Assembly: GCA_019429105.1 (NCBI GenBank)
Contig: JAHYJE010000021.1
Span: 1-61,741, forward strand
Length of the DNA stretch: 61,741 nt
DNA from: Syntrophobacterales bacterium
GTDB lineage: Bacteria > Desulfobacterota > Syntrophia > Syntrophales > UBA5619
Direction: 5' to 3'
The position numbers and the translations under genes were made by a program. Position 1 is the stretch's first letter; each line of letters starts with the position of its first letter. Below the pieces are notes generated by a model, which had not been told where the DNA came from, made no database searches, and saw only the letters and a list, made by a program, of their open reading frames with translations. Below, one piece after another: positions 1 through 7,301 of this stretch.

Positions 1-2
1 GG

Positions 3-752
3 GTTTTATCGAAATCAGCTCGGATCATCGTGTTGAGCTCCTACACGGCGGAGAAGCTTGTTCGCAACTATGCGGCGCCGCGAAAGAAAATCGCCATTGT
101 CCCCGGGGGAATTGATCTTGTCCGCTTCGCCCCTGCGCGGGACAAGAACGCTGCCCAAGAGCTTCTGGGCCTTCCTCCGGGAAAATTTGTGATGCTTACG
201 GTAAGAAATCTGGTCTCGCGTATGGGGCTGGAGAATCTGCTTTTGGCGATGGTCGAGGTTGTGAAAAAGTGTCCGGATTCTCTGCTTGTTATCGGCGGCA
301 CAGGGCCTCTGGAGGAAAAACTGAAAACGCAGGCGCAAGATCTGAAAATTAACGATCATCTATTATTTAAGGGGTTTATTCCGGAAGATGAACTGCCTGA
401 TTATTATCGCGCTGCGGATCTATTCGTCTTGCCAACCGTTGATCTGGAGGGGTTTGGACTGGTGACGCTTGAGGCATTAGCCTCCGGAACGCCTGTCCTG
501 GGAACCCCCGTCGGGGGAACCAACGAAATTTTGAAACGTTTTGACTCCGATTTTTTGTTCAAGTCGCCGGTGCCGGAAGACATGGCCGAATTGATGATAA
601 AAATCTGCAGCTTGTATAAAAAAAATCCCGAAAAACAAAAGATGGACTCTGTACGTTGTCGGATGTTTGCCCAGGAGTACTATTCCTGGGAAGCCAATGT
701 GACGTTGACTGAGGGAATACTTACGGGTTTAGGTGATTCAACCGATCAATGA
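3..752 (+). CDS. Glycosyltransferase family 4, C-terminal part (5' end cut by window)
   Basis: The frame is open from the window edge, so the N-terminal half lies outside. The visible 249 residues are the nucleotide-sugar-binding half of a GT-B glycosyltransferase: a loop near VPGGIDLVRF, a sheet around LVIGGTGPLEE, and the E-x7-E signature in EGFGLVTLEALASG that contacts the donor sugar nucleotide in family 4. The DNA is almost identical to 2769-3520 until the last ~20 codons, so this is a second copy of the gene at 2298-3545. Role inferred from context: sugar addition to a lipid-linked polysaccharide at the cytoplasmic membrane. Whether this copy is full length cannot be told. Confidence 0.9.
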   Translation, partial: VLSKSARIIVLSSYTAEKLVRNYAAPRKKIAIVPGGIDLVRFAPARDKNAAQELLGLPPGKFVMLTVRNLVSRMGLENLLLAMVEVVKKCPDSLLVIGGTGPLEEKLKTQAQDLKINDHLLFKGFIPEDELPDYYRAADLFVLPTVDLEGFGLVTLEALASGTPVLGTPVGGTNEILKRFDSDFLFKSPVPEDMAELMIKICSLYKKNPEKQKMDSVRCRMFAQEYYSWEANVTLTEGILTGLGDSTDQ

Positions 753-765
753 TGAGCCCCGCTGA

Positions 766-886
766 GAGACCTTTGAATAACTGCCAATATTGTCATTTCG
801 ACCGAAGGGAGAAATCTTTAACTATGCACGAGAATTAATATTTCTCGTCGCTAACGCTCCTCGAAATGACAAAATTCAAAGGTCTC
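766..886. repeat. Nested inverted-repeat element (MITE-like)
   Basis: The ends are perfect 13-bp inverted repeats, GAGACCTTTGAAT (766-778) and ATTCAAAGGTCTC (874-886). Inside sits a second perfect pair, GTCATTTCGA (792-801) and TCGAAATGAC (861-870). No coding potential is seen. A relative with CTGAGACCTT ends occurs at 19449-19602. Confidence 0.65.
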
Positions 887-896
887 ACACTCTAAA

Positions 897-916
897 GGTG
901 TCGGAGCTCCGACACC
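897..916. repeat. 20-bp perfect palindrome
   Basis: GGTGTCGGAGCTCCGACACC is its own reverse complement. It lies between the glycosyltransferase fragment and the ATPase gene. It is not followed by a T-run, so it is not a typical intrinsic terminator; a protein-binding site or a repeat relic is possible. Confidence 0.5.
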
Positions 917-950
917 CTTCCTCGAAACTATGGGTAACTAATTAATTTGA

Positions 951-1004
951 CTTTGTGCATATATTTTTTTATGATGCACAAAAAGTAAGAATTTTATGCA
1001 TCAT
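951..1004. promoter_or_regulatory. Palindromic candidate operator upstream of the ATPase gene
   Basis: TTTGTGCAT (952-960) and ATGCACAAA (974-982) form a perfect inverted repeat. ATGATGCA (971-978) is repeated inverted as TGCATCAT (997-1004). Both end just before the start codon at 1014. A similar palindrome with TGCAATGCAC arms precedes the other intact ATPase gene at 5903, which suggests a shared mode of control. Confidence 0.4.
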
Positions 1005-1013
1005 GGATAAGCT

Positions 1014-2258
1014 ATGTTAAGAGATATCGCCCTTCTTCAAAAACGCGAACTGGAAAGCCGTCTTCAGGAAACGTATGTTGACCGGAAGATATCGGTCCCG
1101 TGGGACCTCGGAGACGATCTGATCAAAGTCATCACCGGTCCGCGGCGTGCGGGGAAATCGTTTTATGGCGCCCATCTGATCCAACAGACCGGATCTTACG
1201 GCTACATCAACTTCGATGACGAACGGCTGGCCGCCATCGAAGATTACGATGAAATTATCAGCGCTGTAAACGCCGTGTACGACCAACCGCGCTATCTGTT
1301 TTTTGACGAGATCCAAAATCTTCCGCGCTGGGAAATGTTCGTCAATCGCCTGCAGCGACAGGGATTCAGGCTTCTGATCACCGGCAGCAACGCCAATCTG
1401 CTCTCTTCGGAACTGGCCACCCATCTCACGGGCCGCCATGCCTCCCTTGTCCTGTTTCCCTTTTCTTTCAGCGAGGTCTTGGCCGCGTCAGGGGGGGAGC
1501 GGACCGAGATCGAGAAAATGGCCGCACTGGACACGTACGCAGAGCAAGGCGGCTATCCCGAACCCCTTCTTAAAAAGATCGACCGCCGCGACTATCTTCG
1601 CAACCTTCTGCAAGCTACATTGTACAAGGACATCGTCAAACGGTTCAAGGTCAGGTCGGTTCAGGGGATCGAAGATCTGACCCTTTATCTAATGTCGAAC
1701 ATCGCACGCGAGTATTCGTTCAACGCACTTTCCGGGGTAACGAAGTGCCGCAGCGTCCATACGGTCGATAAATATATTCGCTATCTTCAGGAAGCCTCTC
1801 TGTTTTTCTCGCTACCGCGCTTCTCTTTCAAGGTGAAGGAGCAGGCGGTACACAACAAGAAAATATACTGCACCGACAACGGACTGGCGGTGTCGGCAGG
1901 CTTCCGTTTCAGTGAGGACAAGAGAGCGCTCTATGAAAATCTTGTAGCCGTTGCTCTGAAAAAAGAGGCAATCGCCGGCCGCATTTCCCTGTTCTATTGG
2001 AAAAGCCCGCAAAATGAGGAAGTGGATTTCATCATCAAAGAGGGCCCGAATGTCGTGCAACTGATTCAGGTCTGTGCGGACATCACGAATCCGAAGGCGC
2101 TGAAAAGGGAAATGCGGGCGCTGATCAAGGCTTCTCAGGAGCTGCATTGCGATGATCTCCTGCTGCTCAACAACCGCGTTGACCGGACTGAGACCTTCCG
2201 GTGGCAGGATGCCGAGCGCCCGATCCGGCTGATGCCGTTGTGGCAATGGCTGGGATAA
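1014..2258 (+). CDS. AAA-type ATPase with C-terminal DUF4143 domain
   Basis: 414 residues. The N-terminal ATPase domain carries Walker A GPRRAGKS (about residues 42-49) and Walker B YLFFDEIQ (about 94-101), followed by a TGSNA sensor-like motif. The C-terminal half matches the DUF4143 type, whose end resembles a PD-(D/E)xK fold: ENL near residue 310 and FYWKSPQNEEVDFIIK about 25 residues later. The start is the ATG close after the palindromic operator. Members of this family are widespread and often acquired; their function is mostly unknown. It lies between two copies of a glycosyltransferase gene, which suggests it entered with, or after, a local duplication. A second intact paralogue is at 5903 and a remnant at 3607. 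Confidence 0.85.
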   Translation: MLRDIALLQKRELESRLQETYVDRKISVPWDLGDDLIKVITGPRRAGKSFYGAHLIQQTGSYGYINFDDERLAAIEDYDEIISAVNAVYDQPRYLFFDEIQNLPRWEMFVNRLQRQGFRLLITGSNANLLSSELATHLTGRHASLVLFPFSFSEVLAASGGERTEIEKMAALDTYAEQGGYPEPLLKKIDRRDYLRNLLQATLYKDIVKRFKVRSVQGIEDLTLYLMSNIAREYSFNALSGVTKCRSVHTVDKYIRYLQEASLFFSLPRFSFKVKEQAVHNKKIYCTDNGLAVSAGFRFSEDKRALYENLVAVALKKEAIAGRISLFYWKSPQNEEVDFIIKEGPNVVQLIQVCADITNPKALKREMRALIKASQELHCDDLLLLNNRVDRTETFRWQDAERPIRLMPLWQWLG

Positions 2259-2297
2259 AGAGGTCATCGCCTTCAAAGAAGCAGAGGTCTGCAAGTA

Positions 2298-3545
2298 TTG
2301 AAAATATTGTTTGTTTCCGATGTTTCGATTCAGGAAGTCATCGGCGGCGCGGAGAGGGTTTTATTTGAACAGACAACCCGACTGGCCGAACGGGGGCATC
2401 TTGTTCACATCCTGACGCGCAGGCTTCCCCGCCACTCTTCCGACACTTCGGTCATCAGAGGGGTGACCGAATGGCACTATCATGTATCAACTCAAAATGC
2501 AGTCAGCTTTTGGATTTCAACACTGAAAAACGCCGGAGAACTGTTTGAGCGGTTGCAGATGGAAAATCACTATGACAGCATCAATTTTCACCAGCCCTTT
2601 TCCGCCTATGCGGTGATCCGCTCCCGTCTGTCCAAAGAAATAAGAAAAACATATACTTGTCACTCTCTTTCGTTTGAGGAATACCGCTCCCGGAATGCGC
2701 TTCCCCCTTTTGGGGCAAAGAGGATATTTTTCTTTTTGCAGATTGCCCTGCGCCGGTGGATCGAAAAAAGGGTTTTATCGAAATCAGCTCGGATCATCGT
2801 GTTGAGCTCCTACACGGCGGAGAAGCTTGTTCGCAACTATGCGGCGCCGCGAAAGAAAATCGCCATTGTCCCCGGGGGAATTGATCTTGTCCGCTTTGCA
2901 CCTCCGCGGGACAAGAACGCTGCCCAAGAGCTTCTGGGCCTTCCTCCGGGAAAATTTGTGATGCTTACGGTAAGAAACCTGGTGTCGCGTATGGGGCTGG
3001 AGAATCTGCTTTTGGCGATGGTCGAGGTTTTGAAAAAGTGCCCGGATTCTCTGCTTGTTATCGGTGGTACAGGGCCGCTGGAGGAAAGACTGAAAACGCT
3101 TGCGCAAGATCTAAAAATCAACGATCATCTTTTATTTAAAGGGTTTATTCCGGAAGATGAACTGCCTGATTATTATCGCGCAGCGGATATATTCGTTTTG
3201 CCAACCGTTGACCTGGAGGGGTTTGGATTGGTAACGCTTGAGGCATTAGCCTCCGGAACACCCGTCCTGGGCACTCCTGTCGGGGGAACCAACGAAATTT
3301 TGAAACGTTTTGACTCCGATTTTTTGTTCAAGTCGCCGGTGCCGGAAGACATGGCCGAATTGATGATAAAAATCTGCAGCTTGTATAAAAAAAATCCTGA
3401 AAAACAAAATATGGATTCTGTACATTGTCGAAGGTTTGCCCAGGAACACTATTCCTGGGAAGCCAATGTGACTGCGACCGAGGAAATACTCGCAGGTTCA
3501 TCAAGATCAATCTCCAAGACAAAGGCATTCATGTCCGGGGAGTAA
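2298..3545 (+). CDS. Glycosyltransferase family 4
   Basis: Complete GT-B glycosyltransferase, 415 residues, likely starting at TTG 2298 so that the protein begins KILFVSDVS. The N-terminal acceptor domain has the glycine-rich loop GGAERVLFEQT. The C-terminal donor domain carries GGIDLVRF, IGGTGPLEE and the E-x7-E motif EGFGLVTLEALASG (about residues 305-318). Such enzymes transfer a sugar from a nucleotide donor to a lipid-linked glycan on the inner face of the cytoplasmic membrane. From about residue 158 onward the DNA repeats the sequence at 3-752 nearly exactly. Sugar specificity cannot be read from the sequence. Confidence 0.92.
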   Translation: MKILFVSDVSIQEVIGGAERVLFEQTTRLAERGHLVHILTRRLPRHSSDTSVIRGVTEWHYHVSTQNAVSFWISTLKNAGELFERLQMENHYDSINFHQPFSAYAVIRSRLSKEIRKTYTCHSLSFEEYRSRNALPPFGAKRIFFFLQIALRRWIEKRVLSKSARIIVLSSYTAEKLVRNYAAPRKKIAIVPGGIDLVRFAPPRDKNAAQELLGLPPGKFVMLTVRNLVSRMGLENLLLAMVEVLKKCPDSLLVIGGTGPLEERLKTLAQDLKINDHLLFKGFIPEDELPDYYRAADIFVLPTVDLEGFGLVTLEALASGTPVLGTPVGGTNEILKRFDSDFLFKSPVPEDMAELMIKICSLYKKNPEKQNMDSVHCRRFAQEHYSWEANVTATEEILAGSSRSISKTKAFMSGE

Positions 3546-3572
3546 TCTCAGGCAGCGCACCATAAAAGTAAA

Positions 3573-3600
3573 TTGACATTGAAAATTCTCGTGCTAAAGT
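3573..3600 (+). promoter_or_regulatory. Sigma70-type promoter upstream of ATPase remnant
   Basis: TTGACA (3573-3578), a 16-bp spacer and TAAAGT (3595-3600), six bases before the ATG at 3607. The promoter looks intact although its gene is truncated. Confidence 0.45.
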
Positions 3601-3606
3601 GAAACC

Positions 3607-3816
3607 ATGAAAGCGAAGCTTCATGTTCATAATACGGATAACCGGTACATACAGCGCAGGCTCTTGAGCGCGTTGGCGGAGCATCTGGATCATTCCGAGA
3701 TAACCATGCTGATCGGACCTCGTCAAGCGGGCAAAACAACCATCCTCAGGCAACTCGATGCCCAACTGCGTGCGGGGGGAAAAAAGACCCTCTGGCTCAA
3801 CCTGGGAAATATTTGA
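3607..3816 (+). pseudogene. Truncated AAA ATPase (N-terminal remnant)
   Basis: Only 69 codons remain. They contain the start of an AAA/DUF4143-type ATPase with Walker A GPRQAGKTT (about residues 37-45), then the frame stops and the rest of the domain is missing. Residues 2-8 (KAKLHVH) are encoded by a copy of the 21-bp insert that recurs in intergenic repeats elsewhere in this window, placed immediately after the ATG and in frame. The following 180 bases hold no recognisable gene. Likely the relic of a third DUF4143 ATPase. Confidence 0.75.
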
Positions 3817-3993
3817 ATTTCTCACTTGATTACGAAGATCGTTTGCCTAAAAACTGCCATTTTTCAAACGTCTCGGGAGAGGGATTCCGCCGCGCGCCAT
3901 CTCCGCCAGTAAGCCTTACCGTTTTTCAACATAGATAAAAAGCATTGCTTATGGATTTCATAAAGTATATGTCATGGGAAAAAACGAAGCCGT

Positions 3994-4881
3994 GTGAAGA
4001 AAATGGAAATAAATTCAAAAATATATCATGGTGACAGCGAAGAGATTCTCAAGCAGATCCCGTCTCATTCTGTTGACCTCATCGTAACATCACCACCTTA
4101 CGCAGACCAACGAAAAAACATCTATGGTGGTATTAGCCCTGATCAATATGTGAAATGGTTTTTGCCTATTTCAGCGGAGCTTTTACGTGTGCTCAATCCT
4201 TCAGGTTCGTTTATTCTCAATATCAAGGAAAAAGTTGTAGATGGTGAGCGCAGCACGTACGTTATGGAGCTTATATTAGAAATGCGTAAGCAAGGATGGT
4301 TGTGGACGGAAGAGTTTATCTGGCATAAGAAAAATTGCTACCCTGGGAAATGGCCTAACCGCTTTCGCGATGCATGGGAAAGACTGCTTCAGTTTAACAA
4401 AAATAGAAAATTTAATATGTATCAAGAAGAAGTGATGGTTCCAATGGGTGAGTGGGCAAAGTCAAGATTAAAGAAGCTTTCTGAAACGGATAAAACGCGA
4501 GACAATTCAAAAGTAGGGAGTGGCTTTGGTAAAAATATTTCTAACTGGCTTAACAGAGATAAGGCGTATCCAACAAATGTTCTTCACTTGGCAACAGAAT
4601 GTAACAACAAGAATCACAGCGCGACTTTCCCTGAAGAACTTCCTGAATGGTTTATAAAACTTTTCACACGGGAATATGACACCGTTCTTGATCCGTTCAT
4701 GGGTTCTGGTACAACGCTAATTGTTGCAAACCGAATGAAACGCAATTCAATAGGCATTGATAACGTCCATGCATATTGTGAAATGGCGAGAGAAAAACTG
4801 AACCAGGTTGAATTATATCTTTTTGAATCAAAGGCGGAACATGAAAAAACTAAACCTGACAGACGTCCTGCTGTACGTTGA
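3994..4881 (+). CDS. Type II DNA methyltransferase, beta class (N4-cytosine or N6-adenine)
   Basis: 295 residues. Catalytic motif IV, TSPPY (about residues 31-35), comes before the AdoMet-binding motif I, DPFMGSGTT (about 235-243). This order marks a beta-class amino-methyltransferase. The TSPPY form is commonest in N4-cytosine enzymes but also occurs in N6-adenine enzymes. GTG 3994 is used here; ATG 4003 is an alternative. The 3' end overlaps the endonuclease gene by 41 bases, so the two are translationally coupled and form a restriction-modification pair that methylates the host site. The coding sequence is richer in A/T than its neighbours, consistent with recent acquisition. Confidence 0.88.
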   Translation: MKKMEINSKIYHGDSEEILKQIPSHSVDLIVTSPPYADQRKNIYGGISPDQYVKWFLPISAELLRVLNPSGSFILNIKEKVVDGERSTYVMELILEMRKQGWLWTEEFIWHKKNCYPGKWPNRFRDAWERLLQFNKNRKFNMYQEEVMVPMGEWAKSRLKKLSETDKTRDNSKVGSGFGKNISNWLNRDKAYPTNVLHLATECNNKNHSATFPEELPEWFIKLFTREYDTVLDPFMGSGTTLIVANRMKRNSIGIDNVHAYCEMAREKLNQVELYLFESKAEHEKTKPDRRPAVR

Positions 4882-5593
4882 ACAAAACATCGGCAATTTT
4901 CACCAGAAACGTATCCAAAGCCTTGACAAGCTAAAGTTATCGAACGTTCTGAAACGAAAGAATCCATATTTATTCAAAGCAAAATATGTATTGACTGCCG
5001 AGCAGATCATAAAAGGATTGGTGGATGCCCATATTTCATCAAACGAAGAGACGATTTTCGGCGATTGGCTCGAAGGTCTTGCCATATTCATTAATGATAA
5101 AGTTTATGGCGGACGTAAATCTGGTATTACCGGCATTGATCTTGAATTTGACAGAAACGGTACAAGAAACATTGTAACAATTAAATCAGGGCCGAATTGG
5201 GGTAATAGTTCACAAATAGCCAAAATGGTCGCAGACTTTAAAACTGCAAAAAAGACACTGAGAACGAGCAATTCCAAATTCAACATCATTGCGGTAAACG
5301 GCTGTTGTTACGGAAGGGACAGCAACTCGGATAAAGGTGATTATTTCAAATATTGCGGCCAGCGATTTTGGGAGTTTATTTCCGGAAAAAGTGAACTTTT
5401 TACGGAAATTATTGAACCACTTGGGCATAAGGCCAAGGACAAGAATGATGTATTCATAGAATCTTATTCGCAAATGATTAATAAATTCACCAAAGAGTTT
5501 GCCAACGTATTTTGCAAAGATAATGGTGAAATCGACTGGAACAAATTGGTACGTTTCAACTCTGCAAAAGAAGAACCCCAAAAAGGAAAATAA
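4841..5593 (+). CDS. Type II restriction endonuclease, EcoO109I-like
   Basis: 250 residues. The start is ATG 4841, preceded by AAGGCGG at a good distance; in-frame codons upstream of it are inside the methyltransferase gene. I recognise the EcoO109I family from KNPYLFKAK near the N-terminus, EETIFGDWLEGLA, and the catalytic segment GIDLEF...IVTIKSGPNWGNSSQ, where D and the I-K pair fit the PD-(D/E)xK metal-binding core. NGCCYG and FWEFISG are also family-like. EcoO109I itself cuts RGGNCCY, but the site here is not provable from sequence. Partnered with the methyltransferase upstream. Family recognition is from memory. Confidence 0.8.
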   Translation: MKKLNLTDVLLYVEQNIGNFHQKRIQSLDKLKLSNVLKRKNPYLFKAKYVLTAEQIIKGLVDAHISSNEETIFGDWLEGLAIFINDKVYGGRKSGITGIDLEFDRNGTRNIVTIKSGPNWGNSSQIAKMVADFKTAKKTLRTSNSKFNIIAVNGCCYGRDSNSDKGDYFKYCGQRFWEFISGKSELFTEIIEPLGHKAKDKNDVFIESYSQMINKFTKEFANVFCKDNGEIDWNKLVRFNSAKEEPQKGK

Positions 5594-5642
5594 CAATACA
5601 TAACCTTATAAGAAAGACATCCTTAATCAGACCGTTGACGAG

Positions 5643-5822
5643 ATGATCATGACCCCTTTTGGCGGTTCCTTTGGTTTGCCCGACGCAAATCCAGTTGGCG
5701 GTTTTGTGGCAGGTTTCCTGAAACCTTTCTTTTTCTACAAAAGTTTCGAGGAGATATACGGGTTGTTGAGGAACAATGGTGGATTAAAAATGCCTCGGAA
5801 ATCAAGGGCCAGGAGATGCTAA
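5643..5822 (+). other. Short unassigned open frame, possibly a gene remnant
   Basis: A 59-codon frame opens at ATG 5643 and encodes a glycine- and phenylalanine-rich peptide with PFGGSFGLPDANPVGGF and FLKPFFFYKSFEE. No good ribosome-binding site precedes it and I recognise no family. It fills part of the 309-base gap between the endonuclease and the next ATPase gene. It may be the end of a decayed gene. Confidence 0.25.
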
Positions 5823-5840
5823 ATTACCCCCATATATTTC

Positions 5841-5882
5841 ATTTGCAATGCACAATAATATGATATATCGTGTATTGCAAAT
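5841..5882. promoter_or_regulatory. Palindromic candidate operator upstream of second ATPase
   Basis: ATTTGCAATGCAC (5841-5853) and GTGTATTGCAAAT (5870-5882) are inverted repeats matching at 12 of 13 positions, separated by an A/T-rich spacer and ending 20 bases before the start at 5903. Position and symmetry suit an autoregulatory or repressor-binding site. Confidence 0.45.
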
Positions 5883-5902
5883 AAAATAAGAACGAGAGCA
5901 GT

Positions 5903-7240
5903 ATGGAAAAGGAGAAAATCAAGGAACTTATCATCGGGCACAAGGAACGCTTTCTGGGCCGTCGCGACCTCATCCGGAGAGAAGTGCAGGCTGAGATCAC
6001 CCGTTTTCTTCTCCAGCGGGAAATCATTTTTGTCACGGGGGTGCGCCGCAGCGGCAAATCCTCGCTTTTGCGCTTGATCTGCGGGGATCTCCTGGAACGG
6101 GGCGACGTCGCCCCCAATGACATCCTCTACCTGAATTTCGACGACGAGCGTTTTTCTTCATTTACCGTTCAGGACTTCGCGCCCCTATACGAAACCTTTC
6201 TCGAACTCGAAAATCCCCGGGGGCGGCGATACCTCTTCCTCGACGAGATCCAGCGAATCCCCGGCTGGGAGCGGTGGCTCAACCGCCTCTACGAATTCGA
6301 GGACGTTCGGATTTTCGTCACCGGCTCCAATGCCGCCATGCTCTCCCCGGAGGTTGCAACGTCACTAACGGGGCGGCATCGTCAGATCGCCGTCTGGCCG
6401 TTTTCTTTTCGCGAGTTTCTTGCTCTCAAGGGCCTGATCTTTGACGACAAGGATAGCGAACGCCTCCTTCACAGCCCCGAAACGAAAGCGGACATTCGGC
6501 GGCTCTTCACACAATATGTGGAAATCGGAGGGTTTCCGGAGGTGGCGCGGACAGGAGACGCAACGCTGCTGGAGCAGTATTGGCGCGACATCCTTTATCG
6601 CGACGTTATCGCCCGCCATGCCATAAAAAATATCAAGGAGATCAAGGAGATTTCCCTTTTTCTGGCTGCTAATCCGGGCTCCGTCCAGAGCTACCGGAAT
6701 CTGGGAAACCTCATCGGCATCCGGAGCGTCAACACGGTGAAAAACTATCTTGGCGCTCTGGCTGATGTCTATTTGTTCCAGTTCATTGATCTTTTCGCTT
6801 ACTCCCTTAAGCGGCAGATCTATAACCCGTCCAAGGTTTACTGTGTGGATGCGGCGCTCGGTGCGTCAGTGAGCTTCCGCTTCTCGCAAAACATTGGCCA
6901 TACGTACGAAAACATGGTTTTTCTGGCGCTTAAACGGTGCGGCAAAGAGGTGTTCTACTGGAAATCGTCGCGGGGCAGGGAGGTGGATTTCGTATTGAAG
7001 AAAGGGCTCCGGATCACCGAGGCGATCCAGGTTAGCGCTTCTCTTGCCGATCCGAAGACCCGCGAGCGTGAGTTATGCTCCCTGTACGAGGCGGCAGAGG
7101 AGCTCAAGGCGGGACGGTTGACGGTGATTGCCGGAGACGAGGAGGGGCTCGAAAAGACCGACCGCGGCGAGATTGCCATTGTCCCGCTTTGGAAATGGTT
7201 GCTGAAAAGGGAAGGATTGGAAGCTCAGCGCTTGAGTTAA
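5903..7240 (+). CDS. AAA-type ATPase with C-terminal DUF4143 domain
   Basis: 445 residues. Walker A is GVRRSGKS (residues 46-53), Walker B YLFLDEIQ (about 111-118), then TGSNAA. The middle shows a helical lid-like region with RDVIARHAIKN. The C-terminal DUF4143 part ends with TYENMVFLAL and FYWKSSRGREVDFVLKKG, the EVDF...K pattern being a nuclease-like signature of uncertain activity. It is a clear paralogue of the protein at 1014-2258 but too diverged to be a recent copy. No partner gene is obvious. Such ATPases occur near mobile DNA and defence genes, but no function is established. Confidence 0.85.
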   Translation: MEKEKIKELIIGHKERFLGRRDLIRREVQAEITRFLLQREIIFVTGVRRSGKSSLLRLICGDLLERGDVAPNDILYLNFDDERFSSFTVQDFAPLYETFLELENPRGRRYLFLDEIQRIPGWERWLNRLYEFEDVRIFVTGSNAAMLSPEVATSLTGRHRQIAVWPFSFREFLALKGLIFDDKDSERLLHSPETKADIRRLFTQYVEIGGFPEVARTGDATLLEQYWRDILYRDVIARHAIKNIKEIKEISLFLAANPGSVQSYRNLGNLIGIRSVNTVKNYLGALADVYLFQFIDLFAYSLKRQIYNPSKVYCVDAALGASVSFRFSQNIGHTYENMVFLALKRCGKEVFYWKSSRGREVDFVLKKGLRITEAIQVSASLADPKTRERELCSLYEAAEELKAGRLTVIAGDEEGLEKTDRGEIAIVPLWKWLLKREGLEAQRLS

Positions 7241-7301
7241 AAAGCGCCTGATACGAAACGAACGAGGACGCCGCCAATGATGGGGGTTTTGAAATCTGTA
7301 T

